From Solen grandis (taxonomy: Eukaryota > Mollusca > Bivalvia > Adapedonta > Solenidae): a DNA stretch of 64,000 bases. The stretch's first letter is position 1; each line of letters opens with the position of its first letter. The DNA lies in contig CM037785.1 in the NCBI GenBank assembly GCA_021229015.1, positions 35,389,062 through 35,453,061 on the forward strand, read 5' to 3'. The notes under the pieces were generated by a model that was not told the DNA's origin, did not search any database, and saw only the letters and a list, made by a program, of their open reading frames with translations. The position numbers and the translations under genes are program-made. Below are positions 11,238 through 21,749 of this stretch, piece after piece.

Positions 11238-11475
11238 GTCCTGCCGTCAGGTTGTGAACAGCGTGTTTCGGAGCGGGAGGTCGTGGGTTTGATCCCCGAC
11301 CGCGACATACCAGAATCGTTAAAAGTACTGATAGCTCTCTGTTTGGTGCTCAGCATATATACAGGGTAGTTCCAGGACTGGGTTGACCCGGTGTCAAGAT
11401 GCTATGTGACTATATTATCATGTCTCATGTCTACGGTGATATTGTAGTGTGACAGCACTATATATGTCTCAAGTA
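11238..11475 (+). mobile_element. tRNA-derived SINE
   Basis: A degraded tRNA-like head contains a B box, GGTTTGATCCC, at 11286-11296. The SINE body follows, with TGCTCAGCATATATACAGGG, CCAGGACTGGGTTGACCCGG and TGTCAAGATGCTATGTGACT; the same body is found in reverse at 35885 and 41195 (ATATGCTGAGC). Pol III transcription would start in the head. Confidence 0.7.
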
Positions 11476-11602
11476 GAGTGTCCGCCTTGATCAGATTGTC
11501 CGTCTTGATCAGATTGCCGAGTGATCAGAGTGTCTGCCTTCTAACACCCTGACCTCTCGGGCAGTTTGATCAAGGCGGACACTCTGACCGCAATCTGATC
11601 AG
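11476..11602. repeat. Long imperfect hairpin
   Basis: AGAGTGTCCGCCTTGATCAG (11476-) pairs with TGATCAAGGCGGACACTCT (11568-11586), and the flanking GATTG blocks extend the pairing. Several TGATCAGA motifs recur inside. It sits directly at the 3' end of the SINE body and probably derives from a duplicated, inverted SINE tail. Confidence 0.65.
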
Positions 11603-11747
11603 TAACATACTTGAAAACAAATCTTAAATTCATATAACTGTGTCACTAACAAACGAAACTGGATATTAATTGCATCTACATGTTTGCCGTCTTGGCGATT
11701 TGTCCCGTAGTAAGGAAAAGCTTTAAACAAGAAATACTTTAGTTAAG

Positions 11748-11822
11748 ATATGCGACGTTAATGGGATTGAAGTAATGGAGAAAGTAGAACAGTAAGATAT
11801 TAATGTGAAGCGTTTTATTGGA
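11748..11822 (+). repeat. Dispersed repeat, copy 2
   Basis: Matches 4250-4325 in the same orientation. It lies within otherwise featureless sequence (11605-12178). Confidence 0.55.
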
Positions 11823-12178
11823 GCTCACCTTGTAAAGCGTCCCGCCCACCGTAATCGGCGGTTATGAAAACAATAATAACCATACTTCAGTTTTACGGAG
11901 ATAGTGAAACAGACTTCAATATACTTTTTTATTGTTCAGATAGTTATATTGAATTATGACAACATATCTGATTAAAATATGAGGTAAAATCAAGGTTTCA
12001 GCCATATGACAAATATTGACGATATAAAATTCTACTAATAACAATATCACTGCACGAAATTTGGGATTTACTTGGAATTTAGTAAGCATTTAATTTTTTT
12101 ATCAAATTCCCAAATTTACTGTACATTTACTTCCAATACAACATTCCATTAAATGTCATTTATCATCGAATATACGGA

Positions 12179-12350
12179 CTACCAAAACAGTCAAATGTAG
12201 AACTTAAATTTACCAACATTTAAGTAAATTTGAACAAAAATGTTCACAAAATGTCACTTATTGACTACCAACACAGTCCAGTGAAGAACTTAAATTTACC
12301 AACATTCAAGTAAATTTGAAGTTAACTTTTCAGAAAATGTCACAAAAGGC
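12179..12350. repeat. Two-copy tandem duplication (~86 bp)
   Basis: GAACTTAAATTTACCAACAT followed by AAGTAAATTTGAA occurs twice, each time preceded by a variant of GACTACCAAAACAGTC. It is AT-rich and non-coding. Confidence 0.6.
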
Positions 12351-13269
12351 ATGTAGTGGCATTTACTTGTTCTCATTTGGGAACATAATTTAACCAAATT
12401 GGTGACCTGCATGTGTTGAGCAAATGCATTCCTGCTTTTTTTTTTTAACAAGGATATAAAACAAATTAAGAATGTATGTTGAAATTGTTTTTATTCAAGG
12501 TGACAAAATTATGCACAAAATGAACACACGTATACAACAATGCAACCAACAGTGACTAACACAAGAACTGTCAATTGCCGATTAGTACAGAATAGTGTCC
12601 AACTAACAAGCAAGTTGAAAAGTTAACATTTTTGTAAAAAAAGAAGAGTCCAAAGTTTGTGAACGAACAATAAATATCCTGTTGATGACTCGATGGCAAA
12701 CACACTGAATGTCCAACTTGCTTATTTTTTACAAAATGTTACAATCTCAACATCACAGCATTTACAATAAAAGGGGTTTCTGTTTATGTGAGGGAATTAG
12801 GTTATATTCCAATAAGTCATGTTACTGATTTAACAGAATACAATGGTGCTAGTACAAATTAGCTTTGTTATGGGAGCATTGTGGACTCCAATGCATGTAA
12901 CAATTAAATTCAGGTGATTTTCAATGTTCCATGTACATAAAGTTTGTCTGCAAAATCTTATTCGTAACTGACGTTTCAGTGTGAAACATTCTCTTTCCCT
13001 TTCTTAGAAATAAGATGCCCATGAGGGCCCATGAGGGCCCGAGTCGCTCTACTGTCGACCATTTCAATAACTTCTACAATGCAGAACTACTGTATAGAGT
13101 GGAATGTATAGGAAACAGAAACAATGGTCAACTTCATGATTTCACAATTGTACACTTCAGTACATGTAGCTTCAAATCATCGAGCTACCCTACTGGCCAT
13201 GGCTGATTATTCCATTATTAAAGGAATCACAACTTCTGAAGGTATATCTAAACGAAGCACTACAAATTA
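12351..13269. other. Non-coding stretch, no feature recognised
   Basis: AT-rich. Two adjacent copies of ATGAGGGCCC occur at 13020-13039. Short frames lack any protein motif. Confidence 0.5.
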
Positions 13270-13800
13270 TTTTTTCATCTTTTTAAATAGGATTTATGTT
13301 TATAATAATACAAACAATCAGTGCAAGTTTCAAAAGATTTTGATGGAAAATATGGACTTTATCATGTAAAACAAGAAAAGGTTAATGAAAATTTCAAATG
13401 CTCCTCTTCCCATATTTAACAAAATGTCTTCATTTTCCATAGGTTTAATTTTTAAGATCATATAAACAATCTGTGCAATTTCTAAAGAATCCGATGAAAA
13501 ATGTGGACTGAATCACGTTTACAAAAGTTTCAAACAATCTTTGATGAATTGTTTTCATTTTCAAAAGAGTTACCCTTAACATGATACAAATGGTCTTTTC
13601 AAGTTTCCAAAGAATCGGAAGAAAAATTTGGGCGTTATTGTGTACATGAAAAAAAAATGTTAACGAAAATTTAAAATGGCCCCTTTTCCAACAATATTTG
13701 ACCAGTTTTCTTTACTTCTATAGGGTTAATTCTTATATTGCTGATACAAATAATATGTGCAAATTTCAAAATCAAATATGGGAAAAAATAATGTTAAGTT
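13270..13800 (+). repeat. Degenerate tandem repeat, ~140-bp period
   Basis: About four diverged units share a TTTCATTTTCCATAGG-like box, 'aacaatctgtgcaa', 'tttcaaaagaat' and 'gatgaaaaatatggact' in the same order. Style and spacing resemble the core repeats of the hairpin-ended elements. Confidence 0.55.
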
Positions 13801-13959
13801 ATTATCTGGTATCACAATAAATTTTAAATTATCTTGTTATTTTGAAATTTACATGAAATCCGCCATAAATTTCAAGAAAATATTCAACAATTCAACAATA
13901 TTCAACATAATTATCTGGTAGGTGGTGGCAATGCTACCATAGAAACGAAATCCTCACTA

Positions 13960-15076
13960 ACTACATTGTTAACCCTTTAGAAAGCATTTTTGGAATTGAC
14001 CATTTCCCACATTTTTTGATAATCAAAAGGGTCATACCTCTGGACTTAATGGGCTGATTTCAGCCTAACTCCAACTTGTCTAAGAAATAAACATTTGAGC
14101 AAGACAAGATCCTTTACGAAATAGATGCTGTTGTAAACAAAGTAAAATGTTGTTTTTTTTTGTTAATTCAAGGGCCATAACTCCTGTGTCAGAATTAATC
14201 AGTCCATATCAGCCATGATCAAATTCATCTGAAACATTCAGGTTTGAAGAAAATCGCTCAATATATTGAAATCACCTGAAGAAAAAAATAAAATAAACTA
14301 AACAAATCTTGAGTAAAATATGTTGTGACAAAAGGAGAAATTGCTTGTTACGAGCGATTTCTTCGTTTATCACAATATTTTCTCAAGTCGTCTGTTGTAA
14401 AAAGCATCAAACGTTTGTATAAATGAAAGGATTAAAGGCCTTTTTTATCAGTAATTTTGGCAACAAAGCCAAATAGTAACCTGTACCTCACCTATAAAAA
14501 CTAAATATCACTAGAGTGCAAATCTGGCATTTTCTTTATAATTCAAGGGGCCGTAAATCCTCATGTAAAGGGCCCATTTCACCTATAATTAAACTATCTG
14601 AATCATCATTGCTATAAATATTGTCAGGAAGTTTCAAGCAGATTGCTCAAAATATGAAGATGTAAGCGTGAATAAATCATATCCGGCATTTTAATTTTGA
14701 TAATTTAAAGGGCAACAAATCCTGAGCTACTTGGACTATTTCAATCATAATTAAACTCATCTGAGACATTATGACTATAAATATTGCTGGCTAGTTTGAA
14801 CAAGATTGCTTAAGAAATGAAGATGCTAGAGTGTAAACAAAGTCAAATTTGGTATTTTTTGACAATTAAAGGACCATAACTCCTAATGTAATGGGCCGAT
14901 ATCAGCCATAATCAAACTCATCCGAGTGATTATGGCTTTTTACATTTTGAGTAGGTTTGAAGAAAATTGCTACAGGAATGAAGATGCTAGAGAATAAAAC
15001 AAACTAATTGTGCACATACAAAAGAAATTCATCGATCCTAATAGGTTATCATGACCACTTTGTGGACAGGTGAGCT
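13960..15076 (+). mobile_element. Core-repeat element ending in GGTGAGCT
   Basis: About five ~170-bp units carry 'attcaagggccataactcct', 'tcagccataatcaaactcat', 'ctgaaacatt' and 'ttgaagaaaatcgct'. The block ends with CCACTTTGTGGACAGGTGAGC, which keeps the (C)AGGTGAGCT end of the hairpin-ended repeats but with an altered hairpin. It appears to be another member with its own core type. No protein. Confidence 0.6.
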
Positions 15077-15739
15077 CAAAAAAATTAACGACAGACTCCG
15101 TGCTCAGTTGCAGTCCACTTTAAATTAAGAAAGTGGAGTCTGTTTTAGAAGATCTATAATGTTAAACAGCTGACCAGCAACACTTCCTACTCCGACAAGG
15201 AGGTGAGCAAAAACAATATAAGGAAACACTGCACAGTTAAACTCTTTAAAGAAGCATACCCTTCTTCTTCTCTCAAACCCAGCTATTTTCTTTTTGTGGG
15301 ACTTTTTTTGCCGGACACTTGTCTCTGGTCATTTTCCTTTGCGATAATACCTCTCTATACCAGCTGAATAAAACAAATGTTTACTGTTAATTATGCACAA
15401 ACATTACTGAGTCTGAGAACATCCAAATTAAAAAAACAAAAAACAAAAACAAAAAAACTTTAACACTACCATATATATATGTTCGGAAATTGTTTCAAAA
15501 CTGTCAGGTTAAATTAATAACCCTTGCAAGCTCAGTCGGTAGAAATCCATTCCCACCCTGGACGACACTGTAATTATATGCAAATTTTTTCTTGTATTAC
15601 ACACAAACAATACTCCAAAAAATATAATGCATTTCAATGGAATACGCATTACCTTATTAATTACCCCAAGCCTGTCGGTAGTACTTGTTCTACCCAAGAA
15701 GATCATACTTAATCAAGTCAGTGAATAAATAACTTATTG
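15077..15739. other. Non-coding stretch, no feature recognised
   Basis: A-rich simple sequence at 15430-15460. Short antisense frames share no known motif. Confidence 0.5.
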
Positions 15740-15995
15740 GAAATAGAATAGAATATTTTATTTAAACCAGTAGGCATACTTGCCCAAGTGGTACAAATGC
15801 AATATACATACATAGCAAGACAGACAGCAAAGATAGTGTTTAAATATCAAACATCACATAATGACAAAGGAGAGAGAGAGAGAGAGAGAGAGAGAGGGTG
15901 GAGAAGGTACAATCAACAATCAAAATAACGTAATACATGAAATACATAGATAGAAAAATATAATCAATATACAATATAAACATATATATTGTATA

Positions 15996-18197
15996 TTAAT
16001 TCAAGTACAAAACTTCATTTCTAATTTGAAACGACTTATAGATATATAACGCAAAATTTCTTAGAACTGTAATGTTATCACTATTAAATAAAGAAATAAG
16101 TTTAAACATACTAGGTCTTTTCCAAAAATATGACTGAAAATTTCCAAGAGAGCATTCTAAAACAAAATGGTACTCATCTTCAACTTGATTACAAAATTTA
16201 CATTTTCTTAATTCCGGAGGAGTACGTATCGGCCTTGTCCATCTACCAGCTTCTATTTCCAACCTATGTGATGACATACGTAATTGTGATATGACTCTTA
16301 AGAACTGTGAACTTTGCAAAATGTTTAAGTATGGTTGAAGTTTAAATTCACAAACTGATCTATAAAATATAGCACGACTTGAATTCTGGAGACGACTGTT
16401 CCAATTTTGTAAGAAATGATCATTTAATCTCTGTTTAACTAATGATAAAAACAAATTTTCATGTCCAACACCTTGATTCAACCATGCGTCATGAAAACCT
16501 AATGATTGAAGCAATGATCTTAACAAAGTGACCCAGCTAGTTTTATTTGGGTATATTACTGCATCAGTATTTAACACATTATAAATAATTTTAATATACT
16601 TATTCGCCTCTGCGCGCAATATCTTGAGCCAGTATTTAATAATATTTAAATGTCTTTTCACTAATAAAGTTGTTCGACCTAGTTCCCCAAACACAAAATC
16701 ATTCTGCGTTGATTTCTTTACCCCCAACAATTTCTTACAAAACTGTATATGTGTTTTCTCAATCGCATTACCCTGGATAAAACCCCATACTTCACTAGCG
16801 TAATTTAAAATTGGTAAAATAAGTTTGTCAAATAAGTCACATTTATGCTTTGGTGAAATAAAAGTAAATTTATGTAAATATTTGTCCATTTTAAAAATAG
16901 CCTTCTGTGCCCGACCAGCTAGTGACAATTGAGCTAAATTAAATGATCCGCCCGATGTGAAAACAACACCCAAATAAACAAAACTATTAACAATTTCTAA
17001 TTCTTTCCCCTTGTATAAGAAGCGTGTACTTTTTGGTAATTGCCCCCCTTTTTTAAAGATAATTATTTTTGTTTTTGAGGTATTAACCTTCAATCTCCAT
17101 CTTTCACAATAGTCGGACATATATGCTAAATCACAATGTAAATCTTGTTCATTTTCAGAGAAAAGAACAATATCATCTGCATAAAGCAACATTAACATTT
17201 TAAAACAATCAATATCAACACCATTATAGCCTTTGCTAAGAAATTCTTCCTCAATATCGTTAATAAACAGAGAAAATAATATCGGCGAACAACACTCACC
17301 CTGCCTAACGCCGAGTGTACAATCAAAAGCATTACTTAATTTATTACAATACTTTACTCTGGATTTAATATTAGTATACATAGACCTTAAAATATTAAGC
17401 ATATTTCCCCTTAAGCCTATTTAATAATTTAAACCAAAATTACCCTTAGAAAAGTCAAAAAATGCAAATATAAACGTTTTCCCTGATTTAACATGTGGGT
17501 TATAAGACCATGTAACACAAAAATATTATCAACTGTGCTCATCTTACTTCTAAACCCTGCTTGCGCTTTAATATACAAAATAATCTTCAGCCCAACGAGA
17601 TAACCTATTATTAAGAACACGTGTAAATAACTTCCCTAGACAACTAAGCAAAGTAATACCTCTATAATTATCTACTTTATTAATATCACCTTTTTTGTGA
17701 AGAGGTATTACATATCCTTCAGACCAATATTCAGGGAAATGCCCATTAGTAAAACATTTATTAAAAAGTAACTGTAAAGTGGGCAACAACGCATCCATAC
17801 CATAAATAATAAACTCGTTTAAGAAATTATCTGATCCCGCACTACGGTTTAACTTCAACTGTTTAATAGCATGTACTATTTCATCACGAGATATTTCAAC
17901 ATTTAATTCATCAAACATAATATTAAATTCATTATTTTCATACCTTTCAATAAAATATAAAACATCATCATCTGGGGTAAAGAAAGCATCACAATTATTA
18001 TTAACAGCTTTAAAATATTCCTCGAAAGTAGAAATAGAAATATTAGTTGTCTTCAGACCAGATGCATCTTTTAACAAATTCCAATATTCTTTTGCATTTT
18101 TATAACGTGCGTTTGTAAGTTTTAAAGTTTGTAACTGGTCGTAATTAGTTCTACATTTTCTTATAACAGACTTATACTTGGACCGTGCATTAACCAT
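15996..18197 (-). pseudogene. LINE ORF2, reverse transcriptase and C-terminal part (broken)
   Basis: The N-terminal segment (18197-17568) contains KLNRSAGSDNFLNEFIIYG, PEYWSEGYVIPLHKKGD and NYRGITLLSCLGKLF, the fingers motifs of LINE reverse transcriptase. A frameshift near 17575 leads to IYIKAQAGFRSKMSTVDNIF. The motif-A region then reads DFSKGNFGLN and hits a stop near 17425, so the usual second Asp of DFSKAFD is missing. The 468-codon remainder (17402-15996) has GVRQGECCSPILFSLFINDI, the catalytic YADDIVLFSENEQDL box, a thumb/connection region, and a C-terminal CKFCNQVEDEYHFVLEC zinc-binding motif. The lesion in motif A alone would abolish polymerase activity. Confidence 0.85.
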
Positions 18198-18244
18198 ATA
18201 CTCACGATTCTCTCTTGATTTACTAACTCTAATTATTTAATGCA

Positions 18245-18664
18245 TTAAAAAATTTTATTTTTCTTAAATAACGGCGAAACTGTATCTACAATAATATTAT
18301 TAAAATCAGACAAACAATTATCAATATCAACACATGAAGTCGTAGTACGCAATTTTTCTTGTAATAAATCAAACCTTGAAAAAACATATGTAGACGTTAT
18401 TGCCTCACAATAATCTGGTTTTAAATCACCATTCCAAGTAAGCTTATAACTTACATTATCATAAACCATATCGCTAACCTCATTTTTAGATATAGATTTA
18501 TTTTCAAATAAAAAGCTAAAAGTAATAATACAATGATCAGATAATATATTTGGTTCCCCTACCGAAAACCCGCTTACAAACTTAAAAAGATTACAAGAAG
18601 CAATTACGTAATCAACTACACTACAGCCATTGTGACCAACAAATGTATACTGACCTATACCACT

Positions 18665-18709
<45 letters not shown>

Positions 18710-19384
18710 ACCGTTTAATATACGCATACCTGTTTGCTTACAGAAATCCAATAATAGTGACCCATTATCGTTTAAGTGACCTTGGTCTTTTGAAGCTCTA
18801 GGTAATGATTCATCAACAGTATAATCAGGAATCATATTAGACAGCTGAAAATCATCATATGTTACATAATCGGGTACATTCGATGTACGTGCATTAAAAT
18901 CACCTGTTACAAAATAAAAACGCTCTCTATCTTGAAATTTATTTTCTATTTCAATGATAGCATTGTTTAATCTGTCAAAAACATTTGAGTCAATAAATGC
19001 TTGACGACTACTCTGATCAGGAACCACATAGCATAATCCACAGAATAAATCCCCATCTATTGAAAAACAATCACCAGAAATCTTTATGAAAATGATATCA
19101 TCCTCACTAGAAAAAAACAACGTAGTAGGATCAACATATTCATTTCTAACATAAACAATTATCCCTCCCGAGTTTCGTTTACTACTTTTTTTATTATGAG
19201 ATCTGTGTAAATGGAAATATGTAAAATTCTCAACATCAAGAGAAGAAAATTCATCAGTCCAACTTTCAGTAAATAAAAGTATGTCATTATTTTCAAACAG
19301 TTTTATCAATTCTTCACTTTTGAGTTTATTTGTTCTTTTTGTAACTAAACCCTGAACATTGAATAAAACGCATCGCAGTTGCAC
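18245..19384 (-). pseudogene. LINE ORF2, apurinic-like endonuclease domain
   Basis: A 379-codon open frame begins MQLRCVLFNVQGL and shows the endonuclease landmarks in order: LLFTESWTDEF (catalytic Glu), FYFVTGDFNARTS (GDFN motif), and ILSDHCIITF (SDH motif). These nick target DNA to prime reverse transcription. Between GDFN and SDH the frame crosses a run of 38 C on the + strand (18666-18703), encoding a Gly tract. The frame stops at 18245 before the reverse transcriptase resumes in another frame, so ORF2 is split. Confidence 0.85.
18666..18703 (+). repeat. 38-base poly-C tract inside the LINE endonuclease
   Basis: Uninterrupted run of 38 C, read as polyglycine from the - strand. It is far longer than any other G/C run in the window. 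It could be genuine slippage expansion or an assembly artefact. Confidence 0.85.
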
Positions 19385-19399
19385 CTTCCCCGTGCACCG

Positions 19400-20197
19400 T
19401 TAACTATGAACACCGGAGGTTTGCGACGACTGTCCCACGTCAGGTTGACCGGAGGACGGATCAATCCCTGTTATGCACGTGCCCAACTGCTGCGGTGGTT
19501 CACGCTCATTGTTATGAGATTTCACCCTACTCGCCACTCTATCTACGGACACACTATTGTTTCTGCGATAAGGTACAGCCGAAGCAGATCTTCGCACACT
19601 TCTTGTAGCGGCACGTGAAATGTGGGAACGACCTCTCTGTATCGTGTTGTTACCGGGTGTAGTTTCGTGCGTGTCGTCATCCGGACACTTGTTGCTACTC
19701 GGTGGTGGACATGTTGACAGGGGTCTCTCGCTGGTCGAGGGAGCGATGACCTGAGTTACCGTTTCCATGCTGGATTGGCCGTCAAGCGGTGTGATCACGT
19801 GATCATCACATGTGGTGACTGCAGCGCTAGTAGTATTATCACGTGCACTGTTCGCCTCTGGCTGTGTATGCACAGGACCGTTTTGATTACACTGTGGACC
19901 AGCTGTGTACTGTGTAGCGACAGACATCGGCCTTGAATGAACAACACTGTCAATTTTGTCAAATTGCAACAGCCTGTTTTTATATATATATTTGTTCCAA
20001 TCAGGCAGCCCATCATCCACTAAAGTACCATTCATGAGCAATCTTGCAGGATATACAATCTGCACTTTCGCACCTGGATTCCTAGCTCTCAGATCCTTAC
20101 ATTTTGGCCACAACTTTTTCCTAGCATCTTGAATTTCCTTTGGCATGTCATAGTCAATCGAATACGGAGTCCCTTTCAACCTGTAAGCAAGTCTCAT
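19400..20197 (-). pseudogene. LINE ORF1-like protein, C-terminal part
   Basis: A 265-codon frame starts with RLKGTPYSIDYDMPKEI, then DARKKLWPKCKDLRAR and KVQIVYPARLLMNGTLVDDG, a pattern typical of the C-terminal domain of LINE ORF1 nucleic-acid chaperones. The tail is Ser/Thr/Pro/Arg-rich and looks disordered. The RRM-like and coiled-coil parts expected upstream are missing, which marks the 5' truncation. It ends about 15 nt before the endonuclease frame. Confidence 0.65.
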
Positions 20198-20240
20198 AAT
20201 ATCTTCAACTACGACGAAATCACGAAAATGTGTGCCATTC

Positions 20241-20706
20241 TAATATGTTATGATTATTATCAGTTTTAGTTTCTTAAAGTCTTACACACAGGTACAGTTT
20301 CTTGCTAGGCCATACTTTCCAATGAACCAATTCAATCGAACCGAATTGGGTGCATGTCTGATATTTTGCATGTGTGATTGTTTATATTTCAAAGCCAGAT
20401 TTACATGAATATTTATCAGTTTCTGAGAAGACTTCAAATAAATACACTGCCCAATGCTAAAAAAGACTAAAATTGTACAAGGTAAACTAAAATGGCAATC
20501 CAGATGCTTGAATGGGCAATCCAAAAGTTCCTTGATCCTTTAATTTTGATATCAGCCAACTATTAACTTGAACAAACAAAACGTGTACATAATAATATAT
20601 TTATGATAATATTATTTTAATCTTTGTCTAAGATTCAAGATCCTGAACCTTGCAGCTTCAGGTATTATGATATTGTAGATTACCTCTTATAACCCAAACA
20701 TCGACA
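20241..20706. other. Non-coding stretch, no feature recognised
   Basis: AT-rich, with no motif-bearing frame. Confidence 0.5.
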
Positions 20707-21055
20707 TAGGCAGACAAGACATGTTGTGTGAGGTACAGGGCGATACCCCCTTAACATTCCGAGACGGTGTCAGGCAAGATATTGTGTACACCCTCCCATC
20801 ACACCCTAACTTCCCATCACACCCCGGACATGACATGTGTGAGACACGGCGATACACCCTCCCATCACACCCCTTATCTTTCTGACACTGTCGGACAAGA
20901 TATGATGTGTGAGGTACAGGGCGATACACCCCCATCACACCCCTTAACGTTCCCAGACCGTGTCGGACATGACATGTTGTATGAGGTTCAGGGCAATACA
21001 CCCTCCCATCACATCCCTAAAGGTTCCGAGACGGTGTCGAACAAGACATTTTGTC
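20707..21055 (+). repeat. Minisatellite, ~80-bp period
   Basis: Four to five units contain GACATGTTGTGTGAGGTACA, GGGCGATACACCCTCCCATC and 'acaccccttaacgttcc', then 'gagacggtgtcggacaag'. Copies are diverged and one is partial. The frames read across it are a by-product of the repeat. Confidence 0.8.
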
Positions 21056-21314
21056 ATCATTTAAGATACAGTGTTCGTGAAAACTGCGTTTTTGTGATAT
21101 TGACTTAATCAAAATTCGTCTTCTTCTGGTCATTACCGCTAATTTTAAAATGTGTTAGATAGATCACCAAATGATTGCATTTAATCTTAATTTCATATAA
21201 TTGGGTGCCGAAAATTGAAGAATGAAACTAAAGCATGCGACAGTTATCGGCACATATGAAAGTATACATTTCAGTAAAATGAGACCTAAATAATTCTTTT
21301 TATGTTTTAGGATA

Positions 21315-21560
21315 ATGACTCTACCGGCCAGTTTGGTTGTTAGGGAGACATGTGAAGTGTTTAGGAATCCCATGTTCAAGGAAATGATTAAAGAAAAAGT
21401 ATCAAAGATGTACACAGATGAGTACATATATGACCATCCAAGAATTTATGACCTCTTTTGTTTGCTGATAAACAGACTAGAGAAAAATGATGCATCACTC
21501 TGTGTCATATACTCATTATACTTAGACATGATTTTGGAGGATGACCGGAGCATTATTTGA
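21315..21560 (+). CDS. Possible small gene or terminal exon, function unknown
   Basis: An 81-codon frame begins a few bases after an acceptor-like TTATGTTTTAG and ends at 21558-21560. The protein is mixed and soluble-looking: MTLPASLVVRETCEVF, FKEMIKEKVSKMYTDEYI, HPRIYDLFCLLINRLEKND. No family recognised. A TTAAATAAACATG polyadenylation-like site lies about 100 bp downstream. It directly precedes a pogo-like transposase remnant and could be host or part of an element. Confidence 0.3.
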   Translation: MTLPASLVVRETCEVFRNPMFKEMIKEKVSKMYTDEYIYDHPRIYDLFCLLINRLEKNDASLCVIYSLYLDMILEDDRSII

Positions 21561-21749
21561 CTGGCGTCAAGATTCTCCAAAACAATGAATGACGTTGAAA
21601 TACTTTTGTTATGTGAGAAGATAAAAATGGAAACTCACTGAGCCTGAACATACATTTTTTATTAAATAAACATGATTATTATTGCTTGGCAATGCTATAA
21701 TAAATATTGATATACATTTATATGGTCTTTGATTTTTTCCATGTAGATC

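Larger units (their letters stand above)
15740..20240 (-). mobile_element. 5'-truncated non-LTR retrotransposon (LINE)
   Basis: On the - strand the order is ORF1-like (20197-19400), endonuclease (19384-18245), reverse transcriptase (18197-15996) and a 3' UTR ending near 15740 with AATAAAATATTCTATTCTAT. ORF1 and ORF2 are separated by about 15 nt. A GA microsatellite (15868-15896) lies in the 3' UTR. The element is 5' truncated within ORF1 and carries several frameshifts, so it is inactive. I place it in the large I/Jockey/CR1/L1 assemblage without assigning a clade. Confidence 0.85.

Noticed and set aside
13960..15076. CRISPR-like or satellite array
   Set aside because: Units are long and diverged with no short conserved repeat and unique spacers, and the DNA is eukaryotic.
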